Source of the DNA: a virus | DNA: 47,723 bases | Strand: one strand, 5' to 3' | Virus record (IMG/VR): IMGVR_UViG_3300025695_000021 | Span: 1-47,723 of that record | Shown here: piece by piece, positions 27,040 through 35,171 of the stretch | Position numbering within the stretch: the first letter of the stretch is position 1 | Layout: every line of letters starts with the position of its first letter | Made by a program: the position numbers and the translations under genes | Notes under the pieces: generated by a model | Database searches by the model: none | The model's input: only the letters and a program-made list of their open reading frames with translations | What the model was told of the DNA's origin: nothing

Positions 27040-29229
27040 ATGGTAAAGAAAAAACTACTTTATGTAGCATCTCATCTTTCAACAGGTGGAATGCCACAAT
27101 ATCTTCTTAAACAAATACAAACTTTTAGTAATGAGTTTGATATTCAAGTTATAGAATACAATGACCATAGTGGTGGTGTATTCGTAGTTCAAAAAAATCA
27201 AATCGGTGATTTAGTAACTCTTCATACTTTATATGAAGATAAAGGAAATTCATTTATAAAAATTATAGATGATATAAAGCCTGATATAATTCATTTTACT
27301 GAAATACCAGAACATTTCATAGACCATTCAATATTGGATAAGATTTTTGGAAACAAAAATAGAAAGTTTGATATAGTTTGTTCAACACATGGTTCTTTCA
27401 CAAACCCAGATGAAATTAAATATCATCCAGATAGATACATCTTAGTATCGGAGTGGAGTAGACAAAGATTTGAACACTTGGGAATAGATACCAAAGTTTG
27501 GCAATATCCTATTGAAGATTTTAAATACGATAAAGATAAAGCGAAAGAAGAACTGGATTTTGAAAAAGATTGGAAACACGTTCTTATGGTTGGGTTATTT
27601 TCAGTCGGTAAAAACCAAAGTGAAATATTTGATGTAGCTAGATTATTAGAGAAGTATAAAATTAAATTTCATTTTGTAGGAAATCAAGCAATGAATTTTG
27701 AAGATTATTGGAAACCACTTATGGATTTCAAACCGAAGAATTGTATTGTATGGGGTGAACGAACTGATACTGATATGTTTTATAAGGCATCTGATTTATT
27801 TTATTTTAGTTCAACTTTAGAACTAAATCCACTTTCTATTAAAGAAGCACTTTCGTATGGACTACCATCTATATTCAGACGATTACACACATTTTTAGAT
27901 ACATACGATAATACCGAGTTGGTAACCTATATCGATGATGATATTCATAAAACAAAAAATTTGTTACAAGAAACTCTACAACCAGAGTTTAATGAAATTC
28001 CTGGTTGGTTTTCTTATCAAAAATTATATGATGAAGTAATTGATAAATTACCAAATAATTCTAGTGTAATAGAACTTGGTTCTTGGATGGGAAAATCTAC
28101 AAATTATTTTGCTACAAAATTAAAGGAAGCAAATAAAAATGTAAGATTCACTTCTATTGATACATTCAAAGGTTCGGTTGGATATGATAACTTATTACAT
28201 AGAACAATGTTAAAACCATTTGATGGTGATTTATATACCGAGTTTTCTAATAATTCAATCATATCAAATAACTTTGATAACATACAAGTAATAAAAGATA
28301 CATCTGATAATGCTAAAAATCTTTTCTTAAATAACTCACAGGATTTCATAATGGTTGATGCCGGACATGACTACGATGATGTTAAAAATGATATAAACAA
28401 TTGGTTTTATAAAGTTAAACCAGGTGGTATAATAGCTGGAGATGATTATGATTATGAAACTAATTTATTTGAGGGATTGACCAAGGCAGTTAACGAATAC
28501 TTTTATGGACAAGTAACATCTAAAGAAGGTTGGGTATGGTATAGAAAAAGACCCCGTATTCAAATAATTCACATGATGACAAACCCAAATGACATCAGAG
28601 AAAAGATTAGTGAGAAGTCACTAAAACAACTCCAACGTTGGGGATTCGATTATAAACCAATGGTAAACGATGTATATGATGGATTACCACCATCTGAGTT
28701 TTGTAGAAGACCAGAAGATATATCAGAAACTCCAACATATCATGGTGAATTTGGTACGGGTAAGATTACTGGTAGACATTATGGTTGTTATTTGGCACAC
28801 ATAAATGCATTAAAAGAAATAGATACTGATAATTATGATTACACTTTAATATTTGAAGCAGATGCATTTATTTATTCTAATTTAATAGATTTTGTAGATG
28901 TAGTTAATAAAGCATGTTTCATATCAGAGAGGGATGATGTACCATTTATATCATTTGCTAATAATATATCATGGAATCGTTCAAATGTAGATGACACGTT
29001 TGCAGAAACCGATTATAATCAAGATTGGGCTCATGCATATCTGATACCAAATAGAGACAAGCAATGGTATATGGATAGAATCAAAGATTGTGAATGGGAT
29101 GTTGCTGATTTGTGGTATAATCATGTATTTTTTAATCATAGACGAAAACGATACACAACAAATTATCCTTTTTCAAAGCAAGCAGAAGGATTATCATTGT
29201 TAGATAATACAAATAAAAGTTGGAAATGA
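27040..29229 (+). CDS. GT4 glycosyltransferase - SAM methyltransferase - GT25-like fusion (729 aa)
   Basis: Three enzyme domains in one chain. Residues ~1-318: GT-B fold glycosyltransferase, family 4-like (SHLSTGGMPQYLL, VCSTHGSF, and the E-x7-E motif E261..E269 in LELNPLSIKEALSYGLPSI). Residues ~325-505: class I SAM methyltransferase (SVIELGSWMGKS with E345/G347; MVDAGHDYDD near 440; PGGIIAGDDYDY). Residues ~506-729: family-25-like glycosyltransferase (GRHYGCYLAHINALKE from 578; LIFEADAF near 606, usually EDD). It overlaps the heptosyltransferase gene by ATGA. It probably builds or caps a glycan together with the downstream heptose genes. The acceptor is unknown and family assignments are by motif. 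Confidence 0.8.
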   Translation: MVKKKLLYVASHLSTGGMPQYLLKQIQTFSNEFDIQVIEYNDHSGGVFVVQKNQIGDLVTLHTLYEDKGNSFIKIIDDIKPDIIHFTEIPEHFIDHSILDKIFGNKNRKFDIVCSTHGSFTNPDEIKYHPDRYILVSEWSRQRFEHLGIDTKVWQYPIEDFKYDKDKAKEELDFEKDWKHVLMVGLFSVGKNQSEIFDVARLLEKYKIKFHFVGNQAMNFEDYWKPLMDFKPKNCIVWGERTDTDMFYKASDLFYFSSTLELNPLSIKEALSYGLPSIFRRLHTFLDTYDNTELVTYIDDDIHKTKNLLQETLQPEFNEIPGWFSYQKLYDEVIDKLPNNSSVIELGSWMGKSTNYFATKLKEANKNVRFTSIDTFKGSVGYDNLLHRTMLKPFDGDLYTEFSNNSIISNNFDNIQVIKDTSDNAKNLFLNNSQDFIMVDAGHDYDDVKNDINNWFYKVKPGGIIAGDDYDYETNLFEGLTKAVNEYFYGQVTSKEGWVWYRKRPRIQIIHMMTNPNDIREKISEKSLKQLQRWGFDYKPMVNDVYDGLPPSEFCRRPEDISETPTYHGEFGTGKITGRHYGCYLAHINALKEIDTDNYDYTLIFEADAFIYSNLIDFVDVVNKACFISERDDVPFISFANNISWNRSNVDDTFAETDYNQDWAHAYLIPNRDKQWYMDRIKDCEWDVADLWYNHVFFNHRRKRYTTNYPFSKQAEGLSLLDNTNKSWK

Positions 29230-30368
29230 TTTACGATAAAATAAAAAGAAATCAGAATAATATTATAGATATTAAAAACAGAGTTTTGATATCATATGTT
29301 AAAGGCCCAAAAGTTGAAATTGTAGGTTCAATTGATGCAACTTACAAAATAGAATTTATAGATACCAAAACAAATATAAAACATTTTGAAAGTGAGTTAA
29401 AAACCAATCATTGGGCTAAGTCAAATTTAGAATATTTTTGTAATTGGAAAATAGTTATAACCGAAAATGGAAAACCATTCTATCAAGATATCTTCAATGC
29501 AAAAGATAAAAGAGTTTATGTAGCAATGGATTCTAGAGCATTGGGTGACACGTTGGCATGGATTCCTTATGTAGAAGAGTTTGGAAATATACATGGTTCT
29601 AAAATGATAGTTTCAACGTTTCACAATAACCTACTCGAAAAACAATATCCAAATATAGAATTCAGAGAACCAGGTGAAGAAGTTCCTAATTTATACGCAA
29701 TGTATTCATTAGGTTTATTTTACAATGAGGATGGTAATATTAATCACTTTAAAAATCCAATAGACCCAAAGAAACTTACAATGCAAAAAATGGCAACTGA
29801 TATATTGGGATTGGAATACAAAGAAATAAAACCAAAGTTAGAAGATAGAAAAGTTAAAAAAGATGATAAACTAATCACAATAGCAATACATGGAACTGCA
29901 CAACCAAAATATTGGAATAATCCAACTGGTTGGCAAGATGTTGTAGATTGGTTAAATGATAAAGGATATAAAGTCAAACTATTATCAAAAGAGAATTCTG
30001 ACTATATGGGTAACAAACACCCAAATGGAATAATAAAACACCCAGAAGGCTCATTAGAATCAGTTATGGATGAAATGGCTAAATCAAAAGCATTCATTGG
30101 TATTGGTAGTGGATTAAGTTGGTTAAGTTGGGCGTTAGGAACAAAGACAGTTTTGATTAGTGGATTCTCAGAGGATTGGGCAGAAATGAAAGATTGTGTA
30201 AGAATAGGTTCACCCAAAGGAAAGTGTAGTGGGTGTTTTAACCGATTAAAGTTAGACGCTGCTGATTGGAACTGGTGTCCAGACCACAAAGGTACTAATA
30301 GACAATTTGAGTGTACTAAAGAGATTACATCGAATATGGTAATAAGTGAATTAAAAAAGTTTTTATAA
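29226..30368 (+). CDS. Autotransporter-type (TibC/Aah-like) O-heptosyltransferase (380 aa)
   Basis: Resembles bacterial autotransporter heptosyltransferases, which add heptose from ADP-heptose to Ser residues of beta-helical surface proteins. The N-terminal ~85 residues form the family's beta domain (RVLISYVKGPKVEIVGS). The GT core has RALGDTLAWIPYVEEFG, FREPGEEVPNLYAMY and IGIGSGLSWLSWALG. A metal-binding Cys finger like that of TibC is visible at C334-x2-C337, C351 and C363 (GKCSGCFN, NWCPDH, FECTKE). I start at ATG 29226, overlapping the previous TGA, not at a TTG two codons earlier. The next gene starts directly after its stop. The adjacent ADP-heptose genes support the donor assignment. 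Confidence 0.82.
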   Translation: MIYDKIKRNQNNIIDIKNRVLISYVKGPKVEIVGSIDATYKIEFIDTKTNIKHFESELKTNHWAKSNLEYFCNWKIVITENGKPFYQDIFNAKDKRVYVAMDSRALGDTLAWIPYVEEFGNIHGSKMIVSTFHNNLLEKQYPNIEFREPGEEVPNLYAMYSLGLFYNEDGNINHFKNPIDPKKLTMQKMATDILGLEYKEIKPKLEDRKVKKDDKLITIAIHGTAQPKYWNNPTGWQDVVDWLNDKGYKVKLLSKENSDYMGNKHPNGIIKHPEGSLESVMDEMAKSKAFIGIGSGLSWLSWALGTKTVLISGFSEDWAEMKDCVRIGSPKGKCSGCFNRLKLDAADWNWCPDHKGTNRQFECTKEITSNMVISELKKFL

Positions 30369-30752
30369 ATGAAAATTTGGATTAATGGTTGTTTCGATGT
30401 TCTTCATCACGGACACTTTCAATTAATTGCACATGCAAAATCATTGGGAGATGAACTAACAATAGGAATTGATTCTGATAGAAGAGTAAAAGAATCAAAA
30501 GGAGATGGTAGACCTTTTCATACTCAAAAACAAAGAATATATAATCTATTTCAGATTAGTGGAGTTAATGGTATTGTGGTATTTGATACCGATAAAGAAT
30601 TATCAGATGCTATAAAAGAATATCAACCAGATATTTTTGTAATTGGAGAAGAATATAAAGATAAAGGTATTATCGGTAGAAAACATGCTAAGAAAATAGA
30701 ATACTTCCCAAAGGTGGAGGGATTCTCAACAACAGGTTTATTAGATGAATAA
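30369..30752 (+). CDS. rfaE2: HldE C-domain-like heptose 1-phosphate adenylyltransferase (127 aa)
   Basis: Nucleotidyltransferase equivalent to the C-terminal half of HldE/RfaE, which joins heptose 1-phosphate and ATP to give ADP-heptose. The cytidylyltransferase-like signature is complete: INGCFDVLHHGHFQLI at residues 5-20, with the HxGH-type motif (HHGH 13-16). GRPFHTQKQRIYNL and FVIGEEYKDK also fit the family, as does the end (VEGFSTTGLL). It begins directly after the heptosyltransferase stop and overlaps the kinase gene by 8 nt. The two halves of HldE are separate here and in reversed order. A generic glycerol-3-phosphate-type cytidylyltransferase is the alternative, less likely beside the kinase. 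Confidence 0.82.
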   Translation: MKIWINGCFDVLHHGHFQLIAHAKSLGDELTIGIDSDRRVKESKGDGRPFHTQKQRIYNLFQISGVNGIVVFDTDKELSDAIKEYQPDIFVIGEEYKDKGIIGRKHAKKIEYFPKVEGFSTTGLLDE

Positions 30753-31500
30753 AGTATTAGTTATAGGAGAACAATGTGATGATATCTTCATTTATGGAGA
30801 TACACCTAGACTTTCACCTGAAGGCCCGGCACCTGTATTTATTCCAAAGAGAGAAGTTTACAATGGTGGGATGGGAATGAATGTTTGTAAAAATTTAGAA
30901 GAATTAAAAATAGATACTGATTTCAAACATCAAAAAAATCCTATAACAAAGACAAGACATATTCACGAATCATCAAATACTTTATTATTAAGAATTGATG
31001 AAGAAAAAAATATAGATAGGATTGATAATAAAAGATTAATCGATATCGATTATTGGAATTACTCGATAATAGTGATTTCAGATTACAATAAAGGTTTTCT
31101 AACTGAAGAAGATATTGCATACATCGGATTTAAACATCCAAATGTAATTTGTGATACCAAAAAGCAGTTAGGAAATTGGTGTAAGGATTTACGATTCATA
31201 AAACTAAATCGTTCAGAGTTTGAAAACAATGAAGAATTCATTCAAGAAAACGATTGGATTTTAGAAAAGTTAATAATTACATTAGATAAGGATGGATGTA
31301 TGTACAAAGGTATATCATATCCAACCGAAAAAGTAGAGATAATGGATATCTCAGGAGCTGGTGATACATTTGTAGCAGGATTTGTGAAAATGTTCTTAGA
31401 TACTGATGATATTTCAAAATCAATACAATTCGGAAATCGTTGTTCAGCACAAGTTGTACAAAAGCGAGGTGTTACAACAATAGATTACGAAAACTTATAA
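30745..31500 (+). CDS. rfaE1: HldE N-domain-like heptose 7-phosphate kinase (251 aa)
   Basis: PfkB/ribokinase-family sugar kinase resembling the N-terminal half of HldE, which phosphorylates heptose 7-phosphate at C1. Matching segments are LSPEGPAPVFIPK followed by GGMGMNVCKNL (HldE: ISPEAPVPVV..GGAANVA), IIVISDYNKGFL, KLNRSEFE, IITLDKDGCMY, and the catalytic GAGD at 204-207 (MDISGAGDTFVAGF). At 251 aa it is shorter than typical HldE kinase domains (~310 aa), mainly in the lid region, but the active-site motifs remain. Last gene of the cassette. Isomerase, phosphatase and epimerase steps (GmhA, GmhB, HldD) are not in this window. Confidence 0.8.
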   Translation: MNKVLVIGEQCDDIFIYGDTPRLSPEGPAPVFIPKREVYNGGMGMNVCKNLEELKIDTDFKHQKNPITKTRHIHESSNTLLLRIDEEKNIDRIDNKRLIDIDYWNYSIIVISDYNKGFLTEEDIAYIGFKHPNVICDTKKQLGNWCKDLRFIKLNRSEFENNEEFIQENDWILEKLIITLDKDGCMYKGISYPTEKVEIMDISGAGDTFVAGFVKMFLDTDDISKSIQFGNRCSAQVVQKRGVTTIDYENL

Positions 31501-31504
31501 TTTA

Positions 31505-31516
31505 TATATTTATATA
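31505..31516 (+). promoter_or_regulatory. Late-promoter-like motif upstream of 31547 gene
   Basis: TATATTTATATA, 30 nt before ATG 31547, right after the kinase gene stop. One of the four best copies of the recurrent motif. Confidence 0.55.
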
Positions 31517-31546
31517 CGAATTCAAAATTAATTAATTAATAGTCAA

Positions 31547-31957
31547 ATGGCAAAAAAAGAAAACAAAACATCAATTGATTTGGTAACGGTTGAACTATCG
31601 AAAGATAAAGTAGATGAAATCAAAGGATACAACGGGAAGTTACAACAAGTAATGACACAACTTGGACAAATACACATCAGAAAAAACGAACTACATAGTG
31701 AGTTAGAAAAAATTGATGAAGCAGTTGGACAAGCTGAAGATATGTTTAAGGAAACTAACTCAGAAATGAGAAAGGAATTAAATAAATTGGAAAGAGATTA
31801 TCCAAGAGGTCAATTAGATTTGGAGAAAGGTACGGTTACTTACAACCCAGCTATCAAAGAACAAATGGAACAACAACAACAACAAGGTGGAGCTCAGATG
31901 GGTGACAATGGTGTTGGAGGAGGTGATGTTGTAAATTCACCATTCGTTCAGGTATAA
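31547..31957 (+). CDS. Coiled-coil protein, paralogue of 26698 gene (136 aa)
   Basis: A helical, charged protein (LQQVMTQLGQIHIRKNELHS; MRKELNKLERDY) whose RGQLDLEKGTVTYNP motif matches the C-terminal NGQIDLDKGTITVEE of the 26698-26973 product. A Gln/Gly-rich, poorly ordered tail follows (QQQQQGGAQMGDNGVGGGD). Function unknown. It has a late-type motif, whereas its paralogue has a different upstream element, so the two may be expressed at different times. Confidence 0.65.
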   Translation: MAKKENKTSIDLVTVELSKDKVDEIKGYNGKLQQVMTQLGQIHIRKNELHSELEKIDEAVGQAEDMFKETNSEMRKELNKLERDYPRGQLDLEKGTVTYNPAIKEQMEQQQQQGGAQMGDNGVGGGDVVNSPFVQV

Positions 31958-31977
31958 TTGGTAAAAGTAATAAATCG

Positions 31978-31989
31978 TATATTTATATA
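31978..31989 (+). promoter_or_regulatory. Late-promoter-like motif upstream of 32015 gene
   Basis: TATATTTATATA followed by G, 25 nt before ATG 32015. Same core as 31505, 38139 and 40419. Confidence 0.55.
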
Positions 31990-32014
31990 GTACAAAGGAA
32001 ATAGTACTTTTATA

Positions 32015-35000
32015 ATGAACGAATTATCCCAATTTTTAGTAGAGAGTATATTATTAGGTGAAACGGACAGTGTAGACAACAAAGTTGTAGTTTACGCTGG
32101 CCGTTTTCAACCGTTTCATAAGGGGCATTACGCAACCTACTCTCATTTAGTAAAAAAGTTCGGTAAGAATAATGTGTACATTGGTACATCTAATAAAACC
32201 GATAATAATAAATCTCCATTTAACTTTAAGGAGAAAGTGATGATTATCACAAAAATGTTTGGAATTCCTTCCAGCAGAATCATTGAAGTAAAAAATCCAT
32301 ATGTACCAACTGAGGTACTTAAAAAATTCGATAAAGATACTACGGCATTTATCACAGTAGTTGGTAAGAAAGATGCTAGTAGATTAGGTGGTAAGTTCTT
32401 TACACCTTATAAAGATAACTTAGACTTCGAAGGATATGAGGATAAGGGGTATGTTTATATCGCTCCTAATCAATCTAATCCAATTAGTGGAACTGAAGTT
32501 CGTAATGGATTAAAATCAGGTTCAGATGATGATAAGAAAGATTTCTTTTCAAAAAGAGCATATCCAAAATTTGATAAAAAGATATTTGATTTTATAACAA
32601 ACACATTAAACGAAGATTTTACTATTTCAAAAGAAGTAGTAGAAGAGTGGTTAATTGAAAATGTTGATTTAATTAAAGAAGCATCATCTACTATGGGTAA
32701 AACCGCAGTTGATGATGGACCTAATTATATCTTTCCATCTTATGCAATATTCGATAGAGTTTCTAAGAGAAGAGCAGAGGCAATAGGATATACTGTTTTA
32801 TCACAAATAATGACTGATGAACTTACTGATATAGACCCACATCCAATTTATCCTGATGGGCCTGTAAAAGCAGTAACTCCATATCCTGCAGGTGTTGCTG
32901 GTAAAACAACCGCAACTAACCAAAAAGATTTTTATGGTACTGATGCTTACAACAAATGGTTCAAGCACGTAACTAGACTTGCTGGATTGGTAGGATATTC
33001 TTTACTTAATTTTGCTGACTTAAAGGATGATAAAAAACAATCAACTAAAGATTTATCAAACGAAAAGAAACCATCAACTAATACAATAGAAGAAGATATT
33101 AAATTACCAGTAAACATAGGAGATACAATTCTAACTGGTAGATTTAAAAACAAAAAAACAATCATCAAAACAATTGGTAAAGATGAACATGGGATGCCAA
33201 CTATAAATGGTAGAAAGGTAGTAAACTTTAGAATTGTTAAAGAGGGTACTATTAATGAAATTCCAATGGCTGATTTGGTGAAGATTGATAAGTATGCTGA
33301 TAAACAACTTAATCCAGTAGATATAGTTCTAACTGATAAACATTTCTTCGATAGGTTAACTGACCCACGAAACAAAAAAGAAATATCACAAGCTGAATTA
33401 ATTGGATTCTTTAAAAGATTAGGAAAAAAGAAAAAAGAATTTGTAAACTTCCTCAATCAGTACAATCAAGTTGTAGCAAAAGATAATAGAACAAATCTTA
33501 ATATTCCATTTATGAAACAAGCGAATAAAGTAATCGCTAAAACCATAATGAGAAAAGATGATTTTAAAACATCAGACCCAGAATATAAATTTGAATCATT
33601 ACCAACTAAAGTTACTGATAAGTTTAAAGCTGTAAAAAGTGGTAAACCTTCATCAGAAGCTGAAAAAGATTTTAATAAACATCATCAAACATCTGCAATT
33701 GCAAAAAGAGGTTCATTGGCTGAACCCGATACTATTGATTTTGATGATGATGGAAAAACACCAGGTCATCAAAACAAAGAAAAGGATACTAAGAAAAAAG
33801 GTTACGAACCTGTAACTGAAAAAGTAGTAGGTAATAAAATTGTATGTGATAAGTGTGGTTGGAATTGGAAAATATCAGAAGGTGGTAACGATTTATACAT
33901 TTGTCATAAATGTGGTAATGATAACACTCCTAAGTTAAGTGAAGGATTACTATTAGAAGGTGGAGCATATGGACATATGAATCACCCATTCGATACAGAA
34001 ATTAATTTAACGTTTGGACAACTTAAAGATATTGTAAATAAAGCATTAGAAGGAAACTTAGATTTAGCTAGAGAAAAGACAGATGGTCAAGCATTGGCAG
34101 TTAGTTGGAGAGATGGAAGATTAGTTGCGGCAAGAAACAAGGGACATTTGAAAAACAAAGGTGAAGGTGCATTAGATATTAATGGTGTAGCGATGAAGTT
34201 TGCTGGTAGAGGAGAATTGGAAAAGGCGTATAACTTCGCAATGAAAGATTTAACGAAGGCAATATCTAAGTTGAGTGAGAAACAAAAAGATAAGATTTTC
34301 AAAGGAGGAGCTTGTTTTATGAATTTAGAAGTTATCTATCCAACTTCTGTTAATGTAATACCTTATGGTCAAGCACTACTCGTATTTCATGGGACTATGG
34401 AATACAACGTTGATGGTATTGCCATTGGAGAAAATCAAGAAGCTGCAAGAACACTTGCGGGAATGATTAAACAAGTAAATGCTGATGTACAATCTGCATA
34501 TACTATTTCTGGTCCTCCAATTAATCAATTACCTAAATCAAACGATTTAAGAAAACTAAAAGGTTCTTATAATTCTAAGATATCAAAATTACAATCTAAA
34601 TTCAAATTAAAAGATAACGATGGAATCGCTGATTATCATCAAGCTTTTTGGATGGATTTTGTAAATAAGAAATCTCCAACTAAGTTAGATAACAAAACTC
34701 TAATGGGATTAGTTAAGAGATGGGCATTCTACGATAAATCATTTAGATTAGATAGGAAAAATCTAACTGATGTAAAAACAATGGAATGGGCAAGGGGAAT
34801 TGATAAGAATGACCACGCTAAAATGGCTAAAGATAATATTAGACCATTCGAAGATATCTTCTTAGGTATCGGAGCAGATATACTTTCATTTATGAGTTCA
34901 GTATTAGCAGCTAACCCTGATAAAGCAGTTAGGGATATGAAAAAGAGACTGGATAAAACAATTCAAGACGTTAAGAAATCAGGCGATGTTAAGAAAATTA

Positions 35001-35158
35001 ATAAACTTAAATTAGAACTACAAAGGTTGAACGCTATTGGTGGTACTAATAAGATAGTTCCTAATGAGGGTATCGTATTTGTATATGGTGGTAAGACTTT
35101 CAAACTTACTGGAACATTCGCTCCACTCAATCAGATACTCGGTTTATTTTACGAATAG
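32015..35158 (+). CDS. NMNAT-like / zinc-ribbon / ligase-like multidomain protein (1047 aa)
   Basis: Residues ~23-205 match an NMNAT/cytidylyltransferase-like domain (VVYAGRFQPFHKGHYATY with the HxGH-type motif; ISGTEVRNGLKSG), which in relatives transfers AMP to nicotinamide mononucleotide. A middle region of unknown fold follows (GPNYIFPSYAIFDRVSKRR). Next is a zinc ribbon, C611-x2-C614 and C630-x2-C633. From ~650 comes a ligase-like nucleotidyltransferase domain, with a candidate AMP-accepting Lys K688 in REKTDGQALAVSW and later motifs FMNLEVIYP and YNVDGIAIG. The N-terminus (MNELSQFLVESILLGE) looks like a short capsid-targeting helix. Candidate prohead-protease sites lie at domain borders (after E222, E643, E648). 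Domain calls are by motif; substrates are unknown. Confidence 0.7.
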   Translation: MNELSQFLVESILLGETDSVDNKVVVYAGRFQPFHKGHYATYSHLVKKFGKNNVYIGTSNKTDNNKSPFNFKEKVMIITKMFGIPSSRIIEVKNPYVPTEVLKKFDKDTTAFITVVGKKDASRLGGKFFTPYKDNLDFEGYEDKGYVYIAPNQSNPISGTEVRNGLKSGSDDDKKDFFSKRAYPKFDKKIFDFITNTLNEDFTISKEVVEEWLIENVDLIKEASSTMGKTAVDDGPNYIFPSYAIFDRVSKRRAEAIGYTVLSQIMTDELTDIDPHPIYPDGPVKAVTPYPAGVAGKTTATNQKDFYGTDAYNKWFKHVTRLAGLVGYSLLNFADLKDDKKQSTKDLSNEKKPSTNTIEEDIKLPVNIGDTILTGRFKNKKTIIKTIGKDEHGMPTINGRKVVNFRIVKEGTINEIPMADLVKIDKYADKQLNPVDIVLTDKHFFDRLTDPRNKKEISQAELIGFFKRLGKKKKEFVNFLNQYNQVVAKDNRTNLNIPFMKQANKVIAKTIMRKDDFKTSDPEYKFESLPTKVTDKFKAVKSGKPSSEAEKDFNKHHQTSAIAKRGSLAEPDTIDFDDDGKTPGHQNKEKDTKKKGYEPVTEKVVGNKIVCDKCGWNWKISEGGNDLYICHKCGNDNTPKLSEGLLLEGGAYGHMNHPFDTEINLTFGQLKDIVNKALEGNLDLAREKTDGQALAVSWRDGRLVAARNKGHLKNKGEGALDINGVAMKFAGRGELEKAYNFAMKDLTKAISKLSEKQKDKIFKGGACFMNLEVIYPTSVNVIPYGQALLVFHGTMEYNVDGIAIGENQEAARTLAGMIKQVNADVQSAYTISGPPINQLPKSNDLRKLKGSYNSKISKLQSKFKLKDNDGIADYHQAFWMDFVNKKSPTKLDNKTLMGLVKRWAFYDKSFRLDRKNLTDVKTMEWARGIDKNDHAKMAKDNIRPFEDIFLGIGADILSFMSSVLAANPDKAVRDMKKRLDKTIQDVKKSGDVKKINKLKLELQRLNAIGGTNKIVPNEGIVFVYGGKTFKLTGTFAPLNQILGLFYE

Positions 35159-35171
35159 TAAAAAATCCAAT

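Noticed and set aside
29220-29225. TTG start for the heptosyltransferase two codons upstream
   Set aside because: ATG 29226 gives a standard ATGA overlap with the preceding stop and loses no conserved sequence.
32947-33456. 169-codon open frame on the minus strand
   Set aside because: It lies opposite the coding frame of the large multidomain protein. Its product is Phe/Leu/Ser-rich, as expected from the reverse complement of Lys/Glu/Asn-rich coding, and no promoter or family motif is seen.
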